Assembly (NCBI RefSeq): GCF_030246925.1
Contig: NZ_CP126740.1
Span: forward strand, 2,108,001-2,172,000
Length of the DNA: 64,000 bases
Direction: 5' to 3'
Origin: Microbacterium sp. zg-Y625
GTDB lineage: Bacteria > Actinomycetota > Actinomycetes > Actinomycetales > Microbacteriaceae
This document shows, one piece after another, positions 45,001 through 51,294 of this stretch. The notes under the pieces were generated by a model. The model searched no databases, was not told the DNA's origin, and worked only from the letters and a program-made list of their open reading frames with translations. The first letter of the stretch is position 1; every line of letters begins with the position of its first letter. Position numbers and translations under genes: made by a program.

Positions 45001-45263
45001 CCGACGAGGCGGATCACTGGATCGGCACGGCGCACCTGCGCCTGGGCGAGCACGACGCGGCCGAAAAGGTGTGGGTGCGCCTGGAGCAGCGGGCGGCAGA
45101 GCTCGAAGCGGCCAAGGATGCCGTGGACTACTTCGCGACGTCGCTGCCGGAGCTCCTCGTCTTCGACGTCGACACCGCCGCCGCCCGCCGCGCCACCGCG
45201 GGCCGGCTGCGCGACCTCGCCCGGCACGGCCGGGCCGCCGCATCAGGAAGGATCGAAGCATGA
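42003..45263 (+). CDS. DUF5107 domain protein with tetratricopeptide repeats
   Basis: A 1086-residue cytoplasmic protein. The N-terminal part (about 1-400) is a beta-rich DUF5107 domain with AIHLENASVRLMLLPELGGR, YDFFYRNNVIKPALVALAGP and WISGGVEFNWPQHHRPATYL; it resembles galactose-mutarotase-like folds of sugar enzymes. The rest is an alanine-rich helical array with TPR-like repeats (HYLLGLVLERRGERQAADDA; ARARLALRAGRADDALELA). The reaction is unknown. Its start overlaps nothing, but its stop overlaps the start of the cellulase-like gene by 4 bp. Co-expression with a glycosidase and a sugar importer suggests a role in breakdown of a specific plant or fungal glycan. Confidence 0.8.
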   Translation: MTRDEDAPSRIQLPAAPADQQLILDGGGVACWSEPVQIDTYEAGEPDRYPLFLDRRVYQGSSGRVYPLPMTDHIAHEKHPRQWQAIHLENASVRLMLLPELGGRIHIGYDKVAGYDFFYRNNVIKPALVALAGPWISGGVEFNWPQHHRPATYLPVDSRIEREDDGAVVVWHSDLDPLQRMRGVHGIRLRPESSLIELEARLHNRTDVPQTFLWWANVAARSHEQYQSFFPDDVAYVADHARRAITAFPRADRPYYGVDYPALAAERPDADRIDIYSNIPVPTSYMITDTADSFFGGYDHAADAGFVHWADRAISPGKKQWTWGDGPIGRAWDAQLTDDDGPYVELMAGVYTDNQPDFSWLAPGETKTFSQFWFPIHAIGPARQATTDAAVSLAPHPDGARVGVIATRVVPDAVVTVETATGGMARWTCTLGPGAPTVREVSVPEHEVRAIRVRDADGRELVTWTRRDQTAPEPWVAEAPDAAEALASTDELNLTAQHLLQYRHPSRSAVPYLEEALRRDSGDTRAATALAAWYLARGRYEAAHALLNTAVARLTRRNLNPRDGEAHYLLGLVLERRGERQAADDAFATAGWLDGWRVPATLARARLALRAGRADDALELARSIPHVPEAARLRVLALRGLGRHDEAAAALSHLSDADPLDAATRALAGDRIAVDPRTALDVAAEFARAGAYTEALAATAQPAAPAPAAFGNAEPMRHLLRAVWSAAAGDEAAAADERAAAAASAPTRAFPAGLDQFDALSAAIAAEPEHAVARALRGMWLLDAGRADDALGDLRAATAAGTADTVAWRNLALAIMQTGGSPTEADAAYAHALDLAVDARLVFERDLLAQVRGLTPAERLALLEEHPDQLHERDDLALVHATLLLDTERVDEAWNLLTGRVFRPFEGGEGRVIAAFDRASCVRARRLLAAGDAQAAAALLSDGLVPPASLGEGRHPAVPQAERLVLLGDALAALGDAAGARRAWADARSGTPLAVAPRPADEADHWIGTAHLRLGEHDAAEKVWVRLEQRAAELEAAKDAVDYFATSLPELLVFDVDTAAARRATAGRLRDLARHGRAAASGRIEA

Positions 45264-46570
45264 CCGAGCGCTACCTCGGCTCCGCCGCCACTGCCGTGGA
45301 CGAGAGCTCCCTCACCGCCGAGATCCCCGCCCATCTGCCGCAGCGGCTGACCATCACCCTGTGGGACTTCTCCTGGTACACCCAGGCCGGTCCCGGGCAG
45401 CCGTACGCCGACCTCGAGGGCGCCGTGGCCGATGCGGCATCCCTCGGGTACAACGCCATCCGCATCTGCGCGGCGCCCCTGCTGCTCTTCGGTGGGCTGG
45501 GGCTGGAGGAGCTCGCCGAGGACCTCGAGATCGAGGGTCTCGGGGCTGCTGCCACCGGGGGCTACTACGGCCAGCGCACCCGCTGGTACGACACTCCCGG
45601 CGGCTACCGGCTCGACCTGCGGGCGCACCTGCTGGCCCTCTTCGAAGCCGCCGCGCGCCACGACATGGTCGTGATCCTCGCCAGCTGGGAGTACCAGCAG
45701 TCGCCGGCGTTCGCGGCATCCCCGCGCTGGTTCGAGGCGATCGACGCCGTGCCGCTGGCGGAGCGATACGACGTGCTGGCATCCGCCTGGGGACGCATGC
45801 TCTCATGGCTGACCGCGCACGGCCACCGCGAGCGCATCGCCCTCGTCGAGCTGCACAACGAGGTCGATTTCTCGGTCCTCCCCGACATCGCCGCCGACGG
45901 CGCCGCGGCCGTGGCCCGCCTGCGGGCGGAGAATCCCGACCTCTTCGTCACCGCCAGCTACGGCAAGCCGCCGCACCTGGCGATGCACCGCGTGCCCGAG
46001 GCGCTCGGAGCGGCCCAGTGCCACGTCTACTCCTACGGGGTGCTCGACGCGCTGCAGCAGCGGATCGACATCCGCTCGGAAGGCACGGCAGGATTCCCCA
46101 ACGCCGTGCTGCGTTCGCTCCTGCGCGCCGACGCGCCCTCGCCGAGCGACTACGGCCGGCCGGCGGACTGGAAGCTGCAGGCCACGGTCATCACCGACCA
46201 GATGGTCTACGGCTACGACTGGGTCGATGCCGCAGCGTGGGACGACTGGCTCGAGGAGCACTACCCGCCGTATGCCGAGGTGATGAGCCGCGAGATCGCT
46301 TCCCGGGTGATTGCGATCGCCGCGTGGGCTCGGTGGCGGTCGGTGCCTGCGATCGTCGGCGAGGGGTGGGTCGGCTACACCCCGCTGCGCGGCGGCTTCG
46401 AGGAGGGCGATGTCGGCCGCGCCCTCGCCGAGCACGGCGTGCGCACGGCCCTCGACCACGGCGTGTGGGGCGTGGTGCTGTGCTCGAACGCGGCACCGCA
46501 CCACCCGATGTGGCAGCTGCGGGAGTGGCAGCAGGCGCTGAACGCCGAGATCCTCGCCGCGCGGCCCTGA
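45260..46570 (+). CDS. Cellulase-like glycoside hydrolase family protein
   Basis: A 436-residue TIM-barrel glycosidase. RLTITLWDFSWYTQAGPGQP is the usual beginning of the cellulase-like (sugar-binding cellulase-like) group; MVVILASWEYQQSPAFAA and RIALVELHNEVDFSVL hold the probable acid/base Glu in HNEVD, and VPAIVGEGWVGYTPLRGG the candidate nucleophile Glu. No signal peptide is seen, so it acts in the cytoplasm. Its specificity is unknown. It is coupled by an ATGA overlap to the DUF5107 gene and ends at a strong terminator. Confidence 0.82.
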   Translation: MTERYLGSAATAVDESSLTAEIPAHLPQRLTITLWDFSWYTQAGPGQPYADLEGAVADAASLGYNAIRICAAPLLLFGGLGLEELAEDLEIEGLGAAATGGYYGQRTRWYDTPGGYRLDLRAHLLALFEAAARHDMVVILASWEYQQSPAFAASPRWFEAIDAVPLAERYDVLASAWGRMLSWLTAHGHRERIALVELHNEVDFSVLPDIAADGAAAVARLRAENPDLFVTASYGKPPHLAMHRVPEALGAAQCHVYSYGVLDALQQRIDIRSEGTAGFPNAVLRSLLRADAPSPSDYGRPADWKLQATVITDQMVYGYDWVDAAAWDDWLEEHYPPYAEVMSREIASRVIAIAAWARWRSVPAIVGEGWVGYTPLRGGFEEGDVGRALAEHGVRTALDHGVWGVVLCSNAAPHHPMWQLREWQQALNAEILAARP

Positions 46571-46591
46571 CGCCGCGGCATCCAGGACGTG

Positions 46592-46620
46592 AAAAAGCCC
46601 CCGGTGACGGGGGCTTTTTT
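46592..46620. terminator. Symmetric rho-independent terminator
   Basis: AAAAAGCCCCC, GGTGAC and GGGGGCTTTTTT form a strong stem with T-tracts on both strands. It ends the DUF5107/cellulase-like operon on the plus strand and, by its A-run, the tRNA-Ala transcript on the minus strand. Confidence 0.92.
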
Positions 46621-46623
46621 CGG

Positions 46624-46696
46624 TGGACCTGAGGGGATTCGAACCCCTGACCTCTTCATTGCGAACGAAGCGCGCTACCAACTGCGCCACAGGCCC
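46624..46696 (-). tRNA. tRNA-Ala (anticodon CGC)
   Basis: A 73-nt cloverleaf reads GGGCCTG at the 5' acceptor arm and CAGGTCC at the 3' arm, with a D arm GCGC/GCGC around AGTTGGTA, an anticodon stem CTTCG/TGAAG with loop TTCGCAA (anticodon CGC, reading GCG), and a T arm AGGGG TTCGAAT CCCCT. The discriminator base is A. The 3' CCA is not encoded; the genome has CCG after the discriminator. Transcribed towards the terminator. Confidence 0.96.
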
Positions 46697-46943
46697 GTGA
46701 ACCTCAGAAAGACTATCACGGCCGCCGGGCCGGTCCGCACGCCGGCGACCCGCGGACCGGTGCCGTGACTCCTCGAGATTCGGCGCCCTGGGCCCCGGCC
46801 CCAGCGGCCTCGGCCCGGTTGCACCCCACCCCCGTGCACAACTCCGCAAGAATCGCCGCCACGAAGCCTGAACGGCCCGTCGGCGGCTGTCTCGCCCGGT
46901 TCTTGCGGAGTTGTGCTCGCCCGGGGCGAGTGAGCCGCGCGGC
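46697..46943. other. Non-coding stretch with inverted-repeat element C
   Basis: This 247-bp gap between tRNA-Ala and the coiled-coil protein gene holds one inverted-repeat element (46834-46918). No gene was seen in the remainder. Confidence 0.6.
46834..46918. repeat. Inverted-repeat element C, 85 bp
   Basis: Left arm GTGCACAACTCCGCAAGAA and right arm TTCTTGCGGAGTTGTGCTC pair over 17 bp, with a mismatch at the outer end. The outer ends GTGCACAAC and GTTGTGCTC are the same as in elements A and B, but the inner arm sequence differs (TCCGCAAGAA in place of GTCG). It is probably a second subtype of the same family. Confidence 0.8.
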
Positions 46944-48002
46944 CTACTGCCCCGACGCGCGGCGGAGCAGCAGATCCCGCACGTGCGCCTCGATGTCGGC
47001 GTCGGCGGACGCCGCGGTGCCGGTGAAGGTGCGCGCGGCGCGGGCGGCGACGATCGACGGCGGGGCGGCGCGCTCGGCGCGCTCCCGCATCGACTCCTCC
47101 AGAGCCGCCTGACGCAGCGCCTCGTGCGCGGCAGCGGCATCCAGGGCGACCGCGGCACGCGAGCCGGTGGATGCCGTGAGCGGCCGGGGCAGCTCACGCG
47201 GCGTCCAGGCGCGTTCGTCGACGAGCGAGACGTCCTGCATGTGCGCCGTGGCGACCTGACGCACTTCCGGCGCCACCGCGGCGGCCGCCACTCCACGCGA
47301 ACGCACGCGCGCCATGCGGTGCAGCAGCAGTCCCGAGGCGGCGACCACCGCTCCCCCGACCCACAGCAGCGTCTGAGCGCCCCACAGGACCAGTTCGACG
47401 GCGCCCCATCCGGCGACCAGCAGCCCGGCGAAGCCGATGATCGTGGTCACGAGCCGCGCGCGGCGACGCGCACGCGCGCGCCGGGCGGCCGGCAGTGCGC
47501 GGGCTGCGGCGGCCTGGGCGCGGGCGCGCTCGCGGGCCGCGGCCGCATCGGCGCGAGCGGTCTCGGCCTCGGCGCGGGCACGCTCGCGGGCAGCCTCGGC
47601 CTCGGCGCGTGCCTGCTCGGCGGCCGCCTGCGCCTGCTCGCGCGCGACGTCGGCTTCGAGGCGGGAGAGTTCCTTGGCGGTGGCGGCGTCGACGCGCGCT
47701 TTCTCACGGGCGAGGGCGAGCTCGGCGCGCGCCATCTCCAGTGAGGCGCTGGCGCGCTCCGCCTCGACGCGCTTGGCGAGTCGCTGCTGGGCGAGGGCGG
47801 TGCGGGCGTTCAGCTCGAGCCGCACCTCTTCGGGCGCCTCGCTCGTCTCGGCCAGCACGCGCATCGCCCGGCCGAGGCGCAGCGCGTTGCGTTCCGCGGC
47901 CTCGTACTGATGGCGGCTGTGCCACGACGGCAGCAGATACACCAACCACAGCCCCACCGCGACGGCGACGATCACGCCGCCGCCCAGTACCTGCCCACCC
48001 AT
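46944..48002 (-). CDS. Membrane protein with a long alanine/arginine coiled coil
   Basis: A 352-residue protein I do not recognise. It has one span at the N-terminus (GGGVIVAVAVGLWLVYLLPS), a long alanine-, glutamate- and arginine-rich coiled coil (about residues 35-165, with ARAEAEAARERARAEAETAR-type heptads), then two hydrophobic segments (VTTIIGFAGLLVAGWGAVEL and ALLWVGGAVVAASGLLLHRM), and a soluble tail. The repeats are low-complexity but keep the coding frame. It may be a membrane-anchored structural or division-related protein; no evidence beyond the architecture. The ATG used gives the most compact N-terminus. Confidence 0.7.
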   Translation of the reverse strand: MGGQVLGGGVIVAVAVGLWLVYLLPSWHSRHQYEAAERNALRLGRAMRVLAETSEAPEEVRLELNARTALAQQRLAKRVEAERASASLEMARAELALAREKARVDAATAKELSRLEADVAREQAQAAAEQARAEAEAARERARAEAETARADAAAARERARAQAAAARALPAARRARARRRARLVTTIIGFAGLLVAGWGAVELVLWGAQTLLWVGGAVVAASGLLLHRMARVRSRGVAAAAVAPEVRQVATAHMQDVSLVDERAWTPRELPRPLTASTGSRAAVALDAAAAHEALRQAALEESMRERAERAAPPSIVAARAARTFTGTAASADADIEAHVRDLLLRRASGQ

Positions 48003-48087
48003 GCCGACCACGGTATGCGACCCGGGCCCCGCGAACCCGCGCATCCGCGCGCGTGTCGGACTCTGTCCTTCAACAAGAAGGTGAAGT

Positions 48088-48714
48088 TCAGCCGGAAATG
48101 CGGTCCGCGGGCGGGATGACCGCCGCATCCTGCGGCGCAGCACCGTTGACCCAGCGCCGGAGCACACCCTCGGGCACCTCTTCGCGCACCAGCGCGAACG
48201 CGTAGTGATCACGCCAGTCGCCGTCGATGTGGATGAACCGCCGCCGTAGCCCCTCGTACCGGAACCCCAGCTTCTCGACCACGCGCAGGCTCGCCGCGTT
48301 CTCGGGCCGGATGCAGATCTCCATGCGGTGAAGCCCGAGCTCGAAGAAGCACACGTCGGTCGCCATCGCCACGGCGGTGGGCGTGATGTTGCGTCCCGCG
48401 AACCGCTTGCTCACCCAGTACCCGATGGTGGCCGACGCGAGCGAGCCGCGGGCGATCCCCCACACGTTCAGCTGCCCGGCGACCTCGCCCGCGTGCTCCA
48501 TGACGAAGGGCACGCCGAGCCCGTCGCGATACTGCTGCAGAAGACGCTTGACGCCCAGTCGCATGTCGAAGGACGTCGGCCCGTCAGGACTCGTCGCCTC
48601 CCAGGGCCGCAGCCAGGCGCGGTTCTGCATGAGCTCGTTCTGCAGGGTCCGCGCATCGCGCGGCCGAACGATCCTGATCGAAATGGGACCGTGTTCGCGA
48701 GGCGACAGTTCCAC
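48088..48714 (-). CDS. GNAT family N-acetyltransferase (RimJ/RimL-like)
   Basis: A 208-residue acetyltransferase using acetyl-CoA. The fold begins ISIRIVRPRDARTLQNELMQ; the acetyl-CoA-binding strand-loop has VSKRFAGRNITPTAVAMATD and the typical RimJ motif RPENAASLRVVEKLGFRYEG near residues 145-170, followed by RRFIHIDGDWRDHYAFALVR. RimJ-like enzymes acetylate protein N-termini or small molecules; the target here is unknown. Start is a GTG with a G-rich Shine-Dalgarno. It precedes a membrane protein on the same strand and follows galU. Confidence 0.85.
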   Translation of the reverse strand: MELSPREHGPISIRIVRPRDARTLQNELMQNRAWLRPWEATSPDGPTSFDMRLGVKRLLQQYRDGLGVPFVMEHAGEVAGQLNVWGIARGSLASATIGYWVSKRFAGRNITPTAVAMATDVCFFELGLHRMEICIRPENAASLRVVEKLGFRYEGLRRRFIHIDGDWRDHYAFALVREEVPEGVLRRWVNGAAPQDAAVIPPADRISG

Positions 48715-48735
48715 GCATCCCCCCTCGGCGCGGCG

Positions 48736-49620
48736 TCAGAGCTTGGCCGCGAAGTCCTTGAGCCAGGGACGCAGCTCCGGACCGAGGTCGTCCCGGTCGC
48801 TCGCCAGCTGCACGATGGCCTTGATGTAGTCCACCCTATCGCCGGTGTCGTACCGGCGCCCACGGAAGACGACACCCCGCACGCCGGGGCCCTCCGGGTC
48901 CGTTGCGAGCTCCTGCAGCGCGTCGGTCAGCTGGATCTCGCCGCCCTTGCCCGGCTGGGTGTGCTCGAGGATGTCGAAGACGCTCGGGGCGAGCACATAG
49001 CGGCCGATGACGGCGTAGTTCGAGGGGGCATCCTCCGCCTTCGGCTTCTCGACGAGGCCGGTGACCCGCACGATGTCGTCGTCGTCCGTCGGCTCGATCG
49101 CCGCGACACCGTACATGTGCACGTGCGACGGCTCCACCTCCATGAGCGCCACGATGGCGGCGCCGGTGCGCTCGTGCTCCTCCATCATGCGGGTGAGAAG
49201 AGGATCGCGCTCGTCGATGAGGTCGTCACCGAGCAGCACCGCGAAGGGGTGCTCCCCCACGTGGCGACGCGCGCGCAGCACGGCGTGGCCCAGTCCCTTG
49301 GGGTCGCCCTGGCGCACCATGTGGATGTCGGCGAGGTCGGTGGACTCCTCCACCTTCTTCAGCTTCTCGGTGTCGCCCTTCGCGCGCAGGCGCTCTTCGA
49401 GCTCCGGCATCTGGTCGAAGTGGTTGGCGATGTTGTTCTTGTTGCGCCCGATGATGATCAGCACATCCTGGATGCCGGCCTGGGTCGCTTCTTCCACCAC
49501 GTACTGGATCGCGGGCTTGTCCACCACGGGCAGCATCTCTTTGGGCATCGCCTTGGTGGCGGGCAGGAACCGGGTACCGAGTCCGGCCGCGGGAATGACG
49601 GCTTTGAAGGGCTGAGGCAT
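48736..49620 (-). CDS. galU: UTP-glucose-1-phosphate uridylyltransferase
   Basis: A 294-residue nucleotidyltransferase making UDP-glucose for cell-wall polymers and glycolipids. Signatures are FKAVIPAAGLGTRFLPATKA, MPKEMLPVVDKPAIQYVVEE, the VRQGDPKGLGHAVLRARRHV and LLGDDLID sequence, and VVFRGRRYDTGDRVDYIKAI near the end. Its ATG is divergent from the 5-formyl-THF cyclo-ligase gene 66 bp away and has a -10-like TACACT 6 nt before the start, so the transcript is likely leaderless. Confidence 0.95.
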   Translation of the reverse strand: MPQPFKAVIPAAGLGTRFLPATKAMPKEMLPVVDKPAIQYVVEEATQAGIQDVLIIIGRNKNNIANHFDQMPELEERLRAKGDTEKLKKVEESTDLADIHMVRQGDPKGLGHAVLRARRHVGEHPFAVLLGDDLIDERDPLLTRMMEEHERTGAAIVALMEVEPSHVHMYGVAAIEPTDDDDIVRVTGLVEKPKAEDAPSNYAVIGRYVLAPSVFDILEHTQPGKGGEIQLTDALQELATDPEGPGVRGVVFRGRRYDTGDRVDYIKAIVQLASDRDDLGPELRPWLKDFAAKL

Positions 49621-49626
49621 GTCGCC

Positions 49627-49632
49627 AGTGTA
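49627..49632 (-). promoter_or_regulatory. TACACT -10 hexamer for galU, leaderless-type
   Basis: Read on the minus strand, TACACT is followed by GGCGAC and the galU ATG. The spacing of 6 nt leaves no room for a Shine-Dalgarno. Confidence 0.5.
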
Positions 49633-49673
49633 TCGGTGACGCCCAATGCGCCGGGACATGCCCTGGTGCCGCC

Positions 49674-49679
49674 TAGAAT
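49674..49679 (+). promoter_or_regulatory. TAGAAT -10 hexamer, leaderless-type
   Basis: TAGAAT is followed by CGAGTCC and the ATG of the 5-formyl-THF cyclo-ligase gene (7 nt). The divergent galU hexamer lies 41 bp away, so the two promoters face away from each other across a very short region. Confidence 0.5.
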
Positions 49680-49686
49680 CGAGTCC

Positions 49687-50283
49687 ATGTCCGACGGCAT
49701 AGATGACGCGAAACGCGCCCTGCGCGCGGAGCTGCGCGAACGCCGGCAGCAAGCCAGCGACCAGGCTCGTGAGACGGCTGAAGAAGGGGTGCGCGCCCAG
49801 CTCGACGCCCTGGTGGCCCGCACCGGCGCCCGCTCGCTGTCGTGCTTCCTCTCCACCCCGACCGAACCGGGCACCCGCTCGTTCGTGAACGAAGCGGTGC
49901 AGCGCGGCATCCGGGTGCTCCTCCCCGTCACCCGCACCGACGGACTGCTCGACTGGGCGGTGGCCACGCCCGGCGGCGACGTCACCGACGGTCTTTTCGG
50001 CCTGCCCGAGCCCGTCGGCGAGCTGCTCGGCCCCATCGCCGTCAACGACGTGGACCTGCTCATCATCCCGGCCGCCGCGGTAGACCGCTCCGGCATGCGC
50101 CTGGGCTGGGGGCGCGGATACTTCGACAAGACGATCGGGTCGATGGAGCGCTGCCCGCCGGTGTACGCCGTGGTGTTCGACGCGGAGGTGCTCGACGAGG
50201 TCCCGCGCGACGTCCACGACCAGCCGGTGACCGGCGTCATCACCCCCACCCAGACCCTCGTGCTCGCGCACGACCGGCAGTGA
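49687..50283 (+). CDS. 5-formyltetrahydrofolate cyclo-ligase
   Basis: A 198-residue ATP-dependent enzyme that converts 5-formyl-THF to 5,10-methenyl-THF. The N-terminal KRALRAELRERRQQ helix, CFLSTPTEPGTRSFVNEAVQ, LLPVTRTDGLLDWAV and the ATP-binding DRSGMRLGWGRGYFDKTIGS are family hallmarks. Followed after 21 bp by an FmdB-type zinc-ribbon gene and then mscL, an order common in actinobacteria. Confidence 0.92.
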   Translation: MSDGIDDAKRALRAELRERRQQASDQARETAEEGVRAQLDALVARTGARSLSCFLSTPTEPGTRSFVNEAVQRGIRVLLPVTRTDGLLDWAVATPGGDVTDGLFGLPEPVGELLGPIAVNDVDLLIIPAAAVDRSGMRLGWGRGYFDKTIGSMERCPPVYAVVFDAEVLDEVPRDVHDQPVTGVITPTQTLVLAHDRQ

Positions 50284-50304
50284 TCCCCCCAAGAAAGCAA
50301 CACC

Positions 50305-50619
50305 ATGCCCACGTACGCGTACGCCTGCAAGCAGTGCGGCCACCGCTTCGACGCCGTCCAGTCCTTCACCGAGCCTTCGCTGACCGAGTGCCCCGAGTGC
50401 GGCGGCACCCTGCGCAAGGAGTACGGCCAGATCGGCGTCACCTTCAACGGTTCCGGCTTCTACCGCACCGACTCCCGGGCCGCCGCCGGCGGCGCCGGCA
50501 GCGGCAAGAGCGACACGAAGAAGGATGCCGCCTCCAGCTCATCGTCTACCGCGACGACCTCTTCTTCGTCATCATCGTCTTCAGGGGCATCCGCCTCCCC
50601 CGCCTCGGCGGGTTCCTGA
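50305..50619 (+). CDS. FmdB family zinc-ribbon protein
   Basis: A 104-residue protein. The first 43 residues (MPTYAYACKQCGHRFDAVQS and LTECPECGGTLRKEYGQIGV) form the FmdB zinc ribbon, with CxxC pairs at ACKQC and CPEC. The C-terminal half is a low-complexity Ser/Ala stretch, probably disordered. Family proteins are putative regulators; function uncertain. Second gene of the cyclo-ligase operon. Confidence 0.88.
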   Translation: MPTYAYACKQCGHRFDAVQSFTEPSLTECPECGGTLRKEYGQIGVTFNGSGFYRTDSRAAAGGAGSGKSDTKKDAASSSSSTATTSSSSSSSSGASASPASAGS

Positions 50620-50651
50620 CCGGCGTGGCCGGCGAGACGAAGGGAGTCCTC

Positions 50652-51071
50652 TTGATCAAGGGCTTCAAAGATTTCATCATGCGCGGCAACGTCATCGATC
50701 TGGCCGTCGCGGTCGTCATCGGCGGCGCGTTCACCGCCCTGGTGAACGCAGTCGTCAGCAGCATCATCACGCCGATCGTCGCCCTGTTCTATCAGGAGAA
50801 CGCGGACGGCATCGCGGGCCCGACCGTCACCGGGATCTACGGCCAGGACGTCACCTTCCCGATCGGTGATCTCATCAGCGCGGTCATCAGCTTCTTCGCG
50901 GTCGCGCTGGTGGTGTACTTCGTCTTCGTCGTTCCGATGAACCGCTGGAAGGAGCGTCAGGCCCGCAAGGCCGGCGTCGACCAGGGCCCCGAGGCGAAGC
51001 TGCCCACCGAGCAGGAGCTGCTGATGCAGATCCGCGACCTGCTCGAGCAGAACGCGTCGACTCGGCCCTAG
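50652..51071 (+). CDS. mscL: Large-conductance mechanosensitive channel
   Basis: A 139-residue pentameric channel that opens under membrane tension during osmotic downshock. The N-terminal amphipathic helix and first span read MIKGFKDFIMRGNVIDLAVA and VVIGGAFTALVNAVVSSIIT; the second span is LISAVISFFAVALVVYFVFV, and the C-terminal helix LPTEQELLMQIRDLLEQ. The start is a TTG with AGGGAG 5 nt upstream, giving the usual MscL N-terminus. Confidence 0.94.
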   Translation: MIKGFKDFIMRGNVIDLAVAVVIGGAFTALVNAVVSSIITPIVALFYQENADGIAGPTVTGIYGQDVTFPIGDLISAVISFFAVALVVYFVFVVPMNRWKERQARKAGVDQGPEAKLPTEQELLMQIRDLLEQNASTRP

Positions 51072-51096
51072 GGGCGCGCCGCCGTCCCCGCACGGC

Positions 51097-51294
51097 TCAG
51101 TAGTGCGGCGGGACGTCCCTGCGCAGCTGCTCGTCGTTCGGCCCGGATGCCGCAGCCCCCGTCGCGGGAGGTGCGGGGTCCGGGCCGTCGCCGTCTGCGG
51201 GGACCGGCTCAGCGCTCGTGCCGGGTGCCGGCGTCAGCTTCGCGCGGCGCGCGCCGGGCACCCGCTGGATGTGCTGACGCTCATTCGATGACAT
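51097..51294 (-). CDS. Small hypothetical protein, 65 residues
   Basis: A short protein, MSSNERQHIQRVPGARRAKL then a proline/alanine-rich acidic stretch, ending QLRRDVPPHY. No domain recognised; probably disordered. Its start overlaps the end of the large helicase-like gene by 14 bp, on the same strand, which supports co-transcription. Confidence 0.5.
   Translation of the reverse strand: MSSNERQHIQRVPGARRAKLTPAPGTSAEPVPADGDGPDPAPPATGAAASGPNDEQLRRDVPPHY

Noticed and set aside
46624..46696. tRNA-Ala as an integration site of a mobile island
   Set aside because: No integrase gene and no repeat of the tRNA 3' end were seen nearby.
47495..48205. Arginine-rich plus-strand frames opposite the coiled-coil protein gene
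   Set aside because: They mirror the low-complexity GC-rich codons of the true minus-strand gene.
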